DNA of 64,000 nucleotides from Kitagawia praeruptora (Eukaryota > Streptophyta > Magnoliopsida > Apiales > Apiaceae): positions 88,804,001-88,868,000 of the forward strand of contig CM075345.1 in assembly GCA_037693485.1 (NCBI GenBank), in the 5' to 3' direction. The notes below the pieces were generated by a model. It did no database searches, was not told where the DNA came from, and worked only from the letters and a program-made list of their open reading frames with translations. The position numbers and the translations under genes are program-made. This document shows positions 54,775-64,000 of this stretch, piece after piece. Numbering within the stretch: position 1 is the stretch's first letter; every line of letters starts with the position of its first letter.

Positions 54775-57593
54775 GGCAAAGAAAGTGAAAAGAAGGTCAT
54801 GTGGATTTTGGACAGTGGATGCTCAAATCATATGACTGGTGATATGGCCCTACTATCACAGTATGAGGAGAAGGCTGGCCCAATGGTTGCTTTTGGAGAT
54901 GAGAGCATGGGTAACACATTGGGATATGGCAAGTTGAAAGTTGGAAATGTCATCATTGAAGATGTAGCACTGATCAAGGGACTCAAGCATAATCTGCTAA
55001 GTGTTGGTCAGTTTACTGATAGGGGATTCAAGGTGGATTTTGACAAAGATGAATGTTTGATCACCCACAAGAAGACTGGTGACTTTGCTCTATCTGGAGT
55101 AAGGAAAGGAAGCCTGTTTGTAGCCAATATGGACTCTGCAAACAAGGACAAAATTTGTTGCTTCTACTCAAAAGCATCAAATGAAGATTGTTGGCTGTGG
55201 CACAAGAAATTATCACACCTGAACTTCAAAGCCATTAATTTTTTAGCAAAAGAGAGTTAGTGAGAGGCATGCCCACACTTGAGTTCTGTCAAGAAGGAGT
55301 GTGTGAGGCTTGTTAAAAGGGAAAAATGAAAAGATCAAGCCACAAGCCAAAGACAGTGACATCAATAACCAAGCCCCTACAACTCATTCATATGGACTTG
55401 TTTGGACCTGTCAATATTATGTCACTAGGAAAAAAGAAGTATGCCTTGGTGATGGTTGATGACTTTACAAGGTATACATGGGTGGAATTTCTGGCATCAA
55501 AAGATGAGGCTCCACAAGTAATCATTGAGCACATAAAGATAGTTGACAAGGAAGCAAAGGCCAACAATGCAAGTGTGATTACACTGAGAAGTGATAATGG
55601 GACAGAGTTCAGAAATGCCATGCTCGAAGCATTTGGCAAAGAGAATGGGATTTCTCAGCAATTCTCAGCTCCAAGGACTCCACAACAAAATGGAGTTGTT
55701 GAGAGAAAGAATAGAACTCTAATTGAGGCTGCTAGAACAATGTTACTTGATGCAAAGATGCCTACATGTTTTTGGGCTGAGGCTGTGAGCACTGCATGCT
55801 ATATCCAGAACAGAACCCTCATCAATAAAAACACTGGAAAGACACCTTACAATTTGATGACTGGAAAGAAGCCTACTCTAAAGTATGTTCATACTTTTGG
55901 AAGCAAATGCTTTGTATTGAAGGATAATTCTGAATATGTTGGTAAGTTGATGCAAAGGCATTTGAAGTATTTTTCTTGGCTATTCTATGGAAAAAATTGC
56001 ATACAAAGTTTTTGTCATTAGTCAAAAGAAAATTATGGAAAGCACAGATGTGACATTTGATGACAGAAAACTACCTGGACTAGAAGAAGCCAATGATGAA
56101 GATAAAGATCCGTTGAAGTTTGATAATCTAGATGATTCTGATGAAGAGACTGAAACTAAAGTTGAAACTCAAGTTCAACAAACTCAAGTGAATGATAATA
56201 CAAGAGAAGAATTTGTGCCAATCAACAGTGGGGAAACTAGCATCCAAGACACACCTGTGAGTAGTGGCAACCTCACAGGGGGAGGAAATCAGGATGATCA
56301 TGATTTGGATGATGAAGCAACTTCAAGAATGAGAAATCAGGCTGAGCACTCAAGGAAATGGGATAGATCACACACTGCAGAGCAAATCATTGGAGATCCT
56401 AATGCAGGAGTAAGGACTAGGAGAGCAACTCAGAATGAGTGTCTCTATGGTTGTTTCCTATCTCAGGTTGAGCCTAAGAAACTTGATGATGCACTATTAG
56501 ATCCAGATTGGATTATTACCATGCAAGAGGAGCTGAACCAATTTGAAAGGAACAAAGTATGGGAACTTGTGCCTGCACCAAAGAATAGAACCATTGTTGG
56601 AACAAAATGGGTTCTGAAGAATAAGATGGATGAAGATGGTGTAATAGTAAGAAACAAAGCAAGGTTGGTTGCAAAAGGATACTCTCAACAGGAAGGCATT
56701 GATTATGATGAGACATTTGCCCCGGTTGCTAGATTGGAAGCCATTAGAATATTCTTGGCATTTGCTGCTCACTCACACTTTAAAGTTTATCAAATGGATG
56801 TCAAGAGTGCATTTCTGAATGGAGAGTTGGAAGAAGAAGTTTATGTGCAACAACCACCTGGCTTTGAGGATCCACACTTCCCAGAATTTGTCTACAGACT
56901 GCTTAAGGCACTGTATGGGCTTAAGCAGGCTCCAAGGGCATGGTATGATACTTTATCTCAATTTCTTCTTGAAAATCAGTTCACTAGAGGCACATTGGAC
57001 AAAACACTATTTTACAAGAAACATGGTGATGATATTATCTTAGTTCAGATCTATGTGGATGATATCATATTTGGTTCTACTAATGAGAAGCTGTGTGAAA
57101 AGTTCTCTAAGCTAATGCAGAGCATATATGAGATGAGTATGATGGGAGAGTTGACATTCTTTCTTGGGTTGCAAGTTAATCAAAGGAAGGATGGTATCTT
57201 TATCAGTCAAACCAAGTACATCAAGGATTTATTGAAGAAGTTTGATTTGGAAGATTGCTCACCTGCAAAGACACCCATGGCCACTGCAACTAAATTGGAT
57301 GAAGATGCTAAAGGTAATAAAGTAGACATCTCAGTCTATAGAGGCATGGTTGGTTCTCTACTCTATCTCACTGCAAGTAGGCCAGACATCATGTTTGCTA
57401 CATGCTTGTGTGCAAGGTTTCAATCAAATCCTAAAGAATCACATTTGATTGCTATAAAAAGGATCTTTAAATATCTAAAGGGCACTCTAAACTTAGGTCT
57501 ATGGTATCCTAAGGACACAGGGTTCAATCTGGTTGGTTATTCTGATGCTGATTATGATGGATGCAGAGTGGATAGAAAAAGCACCTCAGGTAG
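54775..57593 (+). pseudogene. pol: SIRE-D Pol, several breaks, truncated by SIRE-E
   Basis: Protease (VMWILDSGCSNHMTGD), HHCC region, integrase (HMDLFGPVN, RSDNGTEF, NGVVERKN), RT (YVDDIIFG) and the RNase H start (GYSDADYDG) are recognisable. Relative to SIRE-E there is a one-base loss near 55243, a TAA (near 55315) in the integrase zinc region, and one-base losses near 55945 and 55970. The frame is then open again to 57593, where the SIRE-E LTR enters after the RNase H motif KSTSGS. The remainder of RNase H, any ORF3 and the 3' LTR should lie right of the window. Confidence 0.9.
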
Positions 57594-58885
57594 TGTTAGT
57601 TACAGAGGCATGCCTGTACTCATCTAATAACAAGCCTAATTGTTTGTAATGCTTTGCATTACTTACATGACCTCTTAACTGAGGGAACCTCTAGTTGTAG
57701 AGTTTCTGTTTGTATTGTACTTGTAATAGGCATCAAATCCTAGTTGTGTAACTGTACAAATAGAGTCTAGAATAATGCTTGAAAGAAGTTCCATGGTTCA
57801 TGCCTCAAGCAAGGAGTTAAAGACTGCCAAATAATCACAGTTGGGATTTGAAGAAATGAAGAATTTGCCTAAGTACCAATTCGAGAAGTATATTTGTCTA
57901 TTCGAGAAGTCCAGCATTCGAGAAGTCAGAGATTCGATATCTCAAGACACTATTCGATATCTCTGAATACACTGTTCGATATCTCATTCGATATCTCAGG
58001 GATTCGATATGTCTACTACTCTATTCGAGAACTCAAGAAGTCAACAAGTCAAGATGGTATTCGAGTTCTCAAAGAGTCAACAAGTCAAAGTTCCATTCGA
58101 TATCTCAAGGACTCAGAAAGCTATTCGACAACTCGAGGATTCGATAAGTCAAATGTTCTATTCGACAACTCAAGGAATCCTGATGGAAAAGAGCTATTCG
58201 AGAAGTGGTTCGATATGTCTTTATAACAGTATTCGAGAACTCAGAGTTATCGATCAAGTCAATTCTAGTTCTCGAATCACTTACTTAGTCACTTCTCGAA
58301 TACATTCTTGGAGACAAAATACTGAAGAAATTGTACAAGTCAGAAACCTGCAACAAGCCAATGCACTTTATGGACCACAATCTGTAACGTGCTCTGGAAA
58401 GCCTACAAGGAAGCTTGGAGAGATATAGAAGAGACAAGGAGCTAAAGAAGTGGATTTAAACAGGCTTTGCAAAGTCAAATCTGTAACCGTTTGGATGCTT
58501 ACTCAAAAAGGATAGACAGACTAGAAAGTAATTTGTTTAGCTACCTTATTTGTAGTAAGCAGGCTGTATCCATGTTCTATAAGGACACAGCCTCACTTCA
58601 TAACTTAGTAACTTTGTGAGTCAAGTTTTTCAGACACTGTAAGCTATATCTCTCTGAGAAAAACGAAGCTGAGAATACTACCATTTGTATTCACAGATTG
58701 TAGCAACCTTTATCTAATATACATTAGATTAAAGTGATATTGTGTCTTGTGTTGTTTATTTATCCGCACCTTAATTTCTGCACACACAGGCACTTATCTG
58801 CTACACAGACTCAACCCAAGAAAAGTTCAAGAATCCATTCACCCCCCCCCCCTCTGTATTCTTTTACCGTGTTCAATACTCAACA
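57594..58885 (+). mobile_element. SIRE-E 5' LTR, ~1.29 kb
   Basis: TGTTAGTTACAGAGG...ATACTCAACA, homologous to the SIRE-D LTR over its full length and inserted in SIRE-D RNase H. TATA-like TATAAGG at 58578-58584. The predicted target duplication is GGTAG (57589-57593). A C-run is at about 58840-58852. Confidence 0.88.
57880..58300 (+). repeat. TTCGATATCTC / TTCGAGAA array in SIRE-E LTR
   Basis: Same array as in SIRE-D, with the order of motifs conserved and point differences such as GATATC replaced by GACAAC near 58127. Confidence 0.85.
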
Positions 58886-58887
58886 AG

Positions 58888-58899
58888 TGGTATCAGAGC
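58888..58899 (+). other. SIRE-E primer binding site
   Basis: TGGTATCAGAGC, two bases after the LTR, matching initiator tRNA-Met. Confidence 0.93.
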
Positions 58900-58930
58900 G
58901 GGCTGTTTATTCAAAAACAGAGAAACGATC

Positions 58931-61438
58931 ATGAGTTCGAATACACCAAAGACTACAGGAACGGTGAAGGTCCCTAAGTTTGATAAAGAAAACTTCAACC
59001 TCTGGAAGATAAAGATGATGTTGTTCATCAAAGCCTCTCATCCCTTGTATCCTGAGATTCTCAAGAATGGTCCTTTTGTTCCACAACAAGAGATACCAGA
59101 GAAGACTGTTGGAACCATAACAATCCCTAGAGCTTATGAGGCCAAGGATCCATCAAAGTGGACAGAGTCAGAAAGGGAGAAGGTTGCTCTTGACAGCCAC
59201 CTCATGTTGCTCATCATTGATTCCATGGATATGTCAATGTTTGCAAACATTGCATCATGCACGTCTGCTAAAGAGATGTGGGATCACATTGAGGTGTTGT
59301 GTGAAGGGACTGATGAGGTTAAAGAAAACAGGAAACAGATACTGGTCACACAGTATGAAGCTTTCATGGCACAGCCCAAGGAAAGCATCACTGAGATGTT
59401 TGAAAGGTTTCACAAGCTAGTTACTGAGTTGCAGATGAATGGAAAGGTTTACAGCACCAAGGAGTTAAATATGAAATTTCTGTTGTCTTCACCAAATCAT
59501 CTGGAGCAAAGAGTCATTTCCCTTAGAGAGAGAGATTTGAACAAAGTCACCTATGATGTACTCTATGGAGTCCTAAAGACTCATGAACTTGAGTTGCTTC
59601 AGAAGAGGGCTATCCAAGCCAACCAAGGTAGGATGATAAACACATCATGTGCCTTGATTGTCAACAAATCCATTCTGGACCTAGAAGCATCTACAAGCCA
59701 ATTAAGGATAGAGGAGGTGGCAGATGATGAAGAAACTGAAGCTGGGGTGAGTGAACCTGTTGAGGAAAAGGAGGAAGAAGAAGAGGAGTTTTACACTCTG
59801 GAAGAACTTGATGGGATGGAAAATACTTCATATGCTTTCATGGCCAGAAAATTTCCAAACATCAGATTTAAAAGAAATCAACCCTTCAAACCCAAAACTC
59901 AAAACCATTCAGCCAACAAGAACAAGGCACCTGTGAAACCAAACAGAAATAAGTTCAAAACCGGTTATGTGGATAGGTCATCTGTAAGGTGTTATAGATG
60001 CAATGACCTAGGGCATTTTGCCAGTGAATGCAAGAAGCCTAAAAAGAAGGATAGAGATTATCTTGAGCTAGAAGCTAAGTATGAGGCCCTTCTGAAAAAG
60101 CAGACACATGGTAAGGCCTACATAGCTGAAGGGAAGTGTTGGGATGATTCTGAGAGTGATGAAGAGGAACAAGAATTCTGCAATTATGCCTTGATGGCCA
60201 ACTCCAAGGATGACTCATCTTCATCTGATTCTCAGGTACCATCTCTCACTACTATAGACATGTCTGTTTCTGAATACAAATCCATGATTGAACAATTATC
60301 TGTTGAAATGTTTAATATTCATACTAGTATGACTGCTGCTAATGAGGAGATTGCTAAACTGTCTACTAGAAATGAAGTATTAACCAAAAAGAATGAGGAA
60401 CTTGAGCTAACTGCTATGCAAGTAGAAAACCTTAAGAAAGAAGTTGAATATTTGGAGAATAAGGTTCTATGTGCTAGTCAAGTAGAGAAGGCTCTTAGGG
60501 ATGAATTAGCTGAGAATGAATTCAAACTTAAAACTTTCAAGAAATCATCTGGTTTAGTGCAATCCTACTGTGAGAAAATTGAAGCTAAACCTAAAGCAGC
60601 TATTGGACTTGACTATGACTCTCTCAAACAAAGGAAAGGCTATGCTGTCATTGAAGAGGACACAGCTGTTCATGAGAAAGTGCCTCACATTTTGAGAAAA
60701 ACTGAAAATCCAATTTTTAAGGAATCAACATTTGAAATTGATGAGGATGCCTTACTCATCAAGCAAATGTTGAATGATGAGGATGAGGCACAATCTAGTG
60801 AACAGCAAGCATCCTCTAAGGGTGAGAGTGTCAAGTCAAAGACCAAGAAGCCAGTAGTTGATAGGCCAAGACCTAAGAAGTTTGTTAAGTTTGTATCAGC
60901 TGGGAAGAGTGAATCAGAAAAGGAAGTGACTAAAAAGAAACAGAACAGAAATGGCAAGTTAGGGATTAATAAGGATAACAACTATGCTTATATGCCTAAT
61001 GCCCCTAGAAAAACTTGTCAGAATTGTCTCAGTACCAATCATCTAACTCATGCATGCAAGAAACCTGTTGGTAGTGTGTCTAAACCTTTCTATGATTGTT
61101 CTGTGCCTCTAAGACATAGAGATGCACCCTTCTGTGATAAATTTGACTGTATGCCATGCAATATGAATGTTATGACTAGTTGTTTTAATTTAAGAAGACA
61201 GTTCATTGATGGTTGTATCAGTCACAATTCTCACACACTCTACACAAGGTCAAAGTCTTCAAGTCCTCCTAAAGCTAGGAAGGTACCTCTGTCACCTAAG
61301 TCTGAAACCTCAGGTTCTAAGACTTCCAACAGTGACAAGAAGACTGACACTAAGAAAGTTAACAAGCATGTTGTTTATGATAAAACTGTCTCTAAGTCAC
61401 ATGGACCCAAACTTGTTTGGGTACCAAAGGAAAAGTAA
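58931..61438 (+). CDS. gag: SIRE-E Gag, 835 aa, intact
   Basis: The ATG at 58931 lies 31 bp after the PBS. The capsid region is residues ~1-240 (FDKENFNLWKIKMMLFIKAS, CTSAKEMWDHIEVLCEG). A Glu-rich linker, then CCHC knuckle CYRCNDLGHFASEC at ~354. NYALMA precedes the donor-like CAG|GTACCA after residue 435. A coiled coil (MTAANEEIAKLSTRNEVLTK) follows, then a Lys-rich region, a late knuckle CQNCLSTNHLTHAC at ~695, and GPKLVWVPKEK. This is the intact reference for SIRE-D. It ends in TAA; pol overlaps it in the -1 frame. Confidence 0.94.
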   Translation: MSSNTPKTTGTVKVPKFDKENFNLWKIKMMLFIKASHPLYPEILKNGPFVPQQEIPEKTVGTITIPRAYEAKDPSKWTESEREKVALDSHLMLLIIDSMDMSMFANIASCTSAKEMWDHIEVLCEGTDEVKENRKQILVTQYEAFMAQPKESITEMFERFHKLVTELQMNGKVYSTKELNMKFLLSSPNHLEQRVISLRERDLNKVTYDVLYGVLKTHELELLQKRAIQANQGRMINTSCALIVNKSILDLEASTSQLRIEEVADDEETEAGVSEPVEEKEEEEEEFYTLEELDGMENTSYAFMARKFPNIRFKRNQPFKPKTQNHSANKNKAPVKPNRNKFKTGYVDRSSVRCYRCNDLGHFASECKKPKKKDRDYLELEAKYEALLKKQTHGKAYIAEGKCWDDSESDEEEQEFCNYALMANSKDDSSSSDSQVPSLTTIDMSVSEYKSMIEQLSVEMFNIHTSMTAANEEIAKLSTRNEVLTKKNEELELTAMQVENLKKEVEYLENKVLCASQVEKALRDELAENEFKLKTFKKSSGLVQSYCEKIEAKPKAAIGLDYDSLKQRKGYAVIEEDTAVHEKVPHILRKTENPIFKESTFEIDEDALLIKQMLNDEDEAQSSEQQASSKGESVKSKTKKPVVDRPRPKKFVKFVSAGKSESEKEVTKKKQNRNGKLGINKDNNYAYMPNAPRKTCQNCLSTNHLTHACKKPVGSVSKPFYDCSVPLRHRDAPFCDKFDCMPCNMNVMTSCFNLRRQFIDGCISHNSHTLYTRSKSSSPPKARKVPLSPKSETSGSKTSNSDKKTDTKKVNKHVVYDKTVSKSHGPKLVWVPKEK

Positions 61439-61455
61439 TACCTTTGTGTTTGCAG
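60236..61455 (+). other. Putative intron in SIRE-E gag (phase 0/phase 0)
   Basis: Donor-like TCTCAG|GTACCA (exon end 60235) and acceptor-like CTTTGTGTTTGCAG|GG (intron end 61455), 1220 nt. Both sites lie between codons, so splicing would fuse Gag residues 1-435 to Pol in frame. Confidence 0.5.
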
Positions 61456-64000
61456 GGCAAAGAAAGTGAGAAGAAGGTCATGTGGATTTTGGACAGTGGA
61501 TGCTCAAATCATATGACTGGTGATATGGCCCTGCTATCACAGTATGAGGAAAAGGCTGGCCCAATGGTTGCTTTTGGAGATGACAGCATGGGTAACACAT
61601 TGGGATATGGCAAGCTGAAAGTTGGAAATGTCATCATTGAAGATGTAGCACTAGTCAAGGGGCTCAAGCATAATCTGTTAAGTGTTGGTCAGTTTACTGA
61701 TAGAGGATTCAAAGTGAATTTTGACAAAGATGAATGTTTGATCACCCACAAGAAGACTGGTGATTTTGCTCTATCTGGAGTAAGGAAGGGAAGCCTGTTT
61801 GTAGCCAATATGGACTCTGCAAACAAGGACAAAATTTGTTGCTTTTACTCAAAAGCATCAAATGAAGATTGTTGGCTGTGGCACAAGAAACTATCACACC
61901 TGAACTTTAAGGCCATTAATTCTCTAGTCAAAAGAGAGTTAGTGAGAGGCATGCCCACACTTGAATTCTGCCAAGAAGGAGTGTGTGAGGCTTGTCAAAA
62001 AGGAAAAATGAAGAGATCAAGCCACAAGCCAAAGACAGTGACATCTGTAACCAAGCCACTACAACTCATCCATATGGATTTGTTTGGGCCTGTCAACATA
62101 ATGTCACTTGGAAGAAAGAAGTATGCCCTGGTAATGGTTGATGATTTTTCAAGGTATACATGGGTAGAATTTCTGGCATCAAAAGATGAGGCTCCACAAG
62201 TAATCATTGAGCATATAAAGAAAGTTGACAAGGAAGCAAAGGCAAACAATGCAAGTGTGATTGCATTGAGGAGTGATAATGGAACAGAGTTCAGAAATGC
62301 CACACTTGAAGCATTCTGCAAAGAGAATGGCATTTCTCAGCAATTCTCAGCTCCAAGGACTCCACAACAAAATGGAGTTGTTGAGAGAAAGAATAGAACT
62401 CTAATTGAGGCTGCTAGAACAATGTTACTTGATGCAAAAATGCCCACATGTTTTTGGGCTGAGGCTGTGAGCACTGCATGCTATATTCAGAACAGAACCC
62501 TCATCAACAAAAACACTGGAAAGACTCCTTACAACTTGATGACTGGAAAGAAGCCTACACTGAAGTATATTCATACTTTTGGAAGCAAATGCTTTGTACT
62601 TAAGGACAATTCTGAATATGTTGGAAAGTTTGATGCAAAAGCATTTGAAGGAATTTTTCTTGGCTATTCTATGGAAAGAATTGCATACAAGGTTTATGTC
62701 ATCAGTCAAAAGAAAGTTATGGAAAGCACAGATGTAACATTTGATGACAGTAAACTACCTGGACTAGAAGAAGCCAATGATGAAGACAAAGATCCATTGA
62801 AGTTTGATAATCTAGATGATTCTGATGAAGAGACTGAAACTAGAGTTGAAACTCAAGTTCAACAAACTCAAGTGAATAATGATACAAGAGAAGAATTTGT
62901 GCCAATCAATAGTGAAGAAACAAGCATCCAAGACACACCTGTGAGTAATGGCAACTTCACAGGGGGAGGAAATGAGGATGATCATGATGAGGATGATGAA
63001 GCAACATCAAGGGTGAGAAATCAGGCTGAACACTCAAGGAAATGGGATAGATCACACACTGCAGAGCAAATCATTGGAGATCCTAATGCAGGAGTAAGGA
63101 CTAGGAGAGCAACTCAAAATGAGTGCCTCTATGGATGTTTTCTATCACAAGTTGAGCCTAAGAAACTTGATGATGCATTGTTGGATCCAGATTGGATTAT
63201 TGCCATGCAAGAGGAGCTGAATCAATTTGAAAGGAACAAAGTATGGGAACTTGTGCCTGCACCAAAGAATAGAACCATTGTTGGAACAAAATGGGTTCTG
63301 AAGAATAAGATGGATGAAGATGGTGTAATAATAAGAAACAAAGCAAGGCTGGTTGCAAAAGGATACTCTCAACAGGAAGGCATTGATTATGATGAGACAT
63401 TTGCCCCTGTTGCTAGATTGGAAGCCATTAGAATATTCTTGGCATTTGCTGCTCATTCAAACTTTAAAGTTTATCAAATGGATGTCAAGAGTGCATTTCT
63501 AAATGGAGAGTTGGAAGAAGAGGTTTATGTGCAACAACCACCTGGCTTTGAGGATCCACATTTCCCAGAATTTGTCTACAGATTGCTTAAGGCACTGTAT
63601 GGACTTAAGCAAGCTCCAAGAGCATGGTATGATACTCTATCACAATTTCTTCTTGAAAATCAATTCACTCGAGGCACATTGGACAAGACACTGTTTTACA
63701 AGAAGCATGGTGATGATATGATCCTAGTTCAAATCTATGTGGATGATATCATTTTTGGTTCTACAAATAAGAAACTGTGCGAGAAATTCTCTAAACTCAT
63801 GCAGAGCAGATATGAGATGAGTATGATGGGAGAGTTGACATTCTTCCTAGGGTTGCAAGTCAGTCAAAGGAAGGATGGTATCTTTATCAGTCAAACCAAG
63901 TACATCAAGGATTTATTGAAGAAGTTTGACTTGGAAGATTGTTCACCTGCCAAGACACCCATGGCCACTGCCACTAAATTGGATGAAGATGCTAAAGGCA
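61456..64000 (+). CDS. pol: SIRE-E Pol, intact so far, runs off right edge
   Basis: I read an open frame from GGC (61456) to the window end, 848 codons. Protease VMWILDSGCSNHMTGD; HHCC region WHKKLSHLNF...CEACQKGKMKR; integrase D (HMDLFGPVN), D (RSDNGTEF), E (NGVVERKN). The acidic hinge contains an AGGGGGAG tract (62961-62968). RT has GYSQQEGIDYDETFAPVARLE, MDVKSAFLNG and YVDDIIFG. The last residues are in the RT/RNase H connection (KTPMATATKLDEDAKG). RNase H, ORF3 and the 3' LTR are outside the window. No breaks are seen, so SIRE-E could be recent. Confidence 0.93.

Noticed and set aside
54736..54780. Programmed -1 frameshift between Gag and Pol in SIRE-D/E.
   Set aside because: The short -1 overlap exists, but there is no slippery heptamer, and SIRE-A and SIRE-B have different frame relations with a stop directly before the pol frame. 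Kept only as an alternative to the splicing model.
50923..58885. LTR-sharing tandem array (SIRE-C, -D, -E head to tail from unequal recombination).
   Set aside because: SIRE-D/E LTR homology starts exactly at TGTTAG with unrelated DNA upstream, and SIRE-D Pol is cut mid-RNase H. Sequential nested insertion explains both without a coincidence.
1..64000. Host genes, tRNA/rRNA genes, CRISPR arrays or bacterial operons.
   Set aside because: Every stretch that could be interpreted belongs to LTR retrotransposons or their decay products.

Overview
The window is plant nuclear DNA, most likely from a eudicot, and consists almost entirely of nested LTR retrotransposons. The evidence is tRNA-iMet primer sites (TGGTATCAGAG...), Ty1/copia and chromovirus-type Ty3/gypsy polyproteins, very long gypsy LTRs and AT-rich spacers. 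I found no host gene, tRNA, rRNA or CRISPR array.

Layout. (1) 1-11157, minus strand: SIRE-A, a Sirevirus-like copia element with 5' LTR, PBS, gag, broken pol and a third ORF (ORF3) running off the left edge. It carries a small gene antisense to the element. (2) 11158-15374: heavily decayed gypsy internal debris. (3) 15375-25245: a minus-strand gypsy LTR (G1), split by a plus-strand same-family element (G2, 17663-22925, TSD GTCTT) reduced to a 5' LTR stub, a PPT and a full 4.8 kb LTR. (4) 25246-30162, plus strand: the 3' end of a chromovirus (G3), with integrase C-terminus, chromodomain-like tail, PPT and a 4.0 kb LTR. (5) 30163-50922, plus strand: SIRE-C, a copia element whose gag is interrupted by G3 and whose protease is interrupted by SIRE-B. 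(6) 30715-43249: SIRE-B, a complete 12.5 kb copia element with LTRs that look identical and TSD GTTGT. (7) 50923-57593: SIRE-D, inserted in SIRE-C ORF3. (8) 57594-64000: SIRE-E, inserted in SIRE-D RNase H and running off the right edge with intact gag and pol so far.

How the genes work together. Each SIRE element encodes Gag, then Pol (protease, integrase, RT, RNase H). SIRE-A, -B and -C also carry a long ORF3 with a conserved N-terminal domain, NLS-like basic clusters, a coiled coil and a C-terminal domain, but no evident membrane segment. Two features stand out. First, every complete gag has an AG|GTAYC donor-like site in mid-gag, and every pol starts after a TTGCAG|GG acceptor-like site. 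In all four testable elements both sites are in phase 0, so splicing would fuse the Gag N-terminal half in frame to Pol whatever the frames and stops between. Second, each element family is peppered with its own short motif (AAAC[T/A]CTG in SIRE-B; TCAG[G/T]AT in SIRE-A; T[A/G]CTGTCA in SIRE-C; TTCGATATCTC/TTCGAGAA in SIRE-D/E). The motifs occur in LTRs, spacers and coding DNA. This resembles the family-specific motifs bound by VANDAL anti-silencing proteins, and the fast-diverging ORF3 is a candidate partner. That link is inference.
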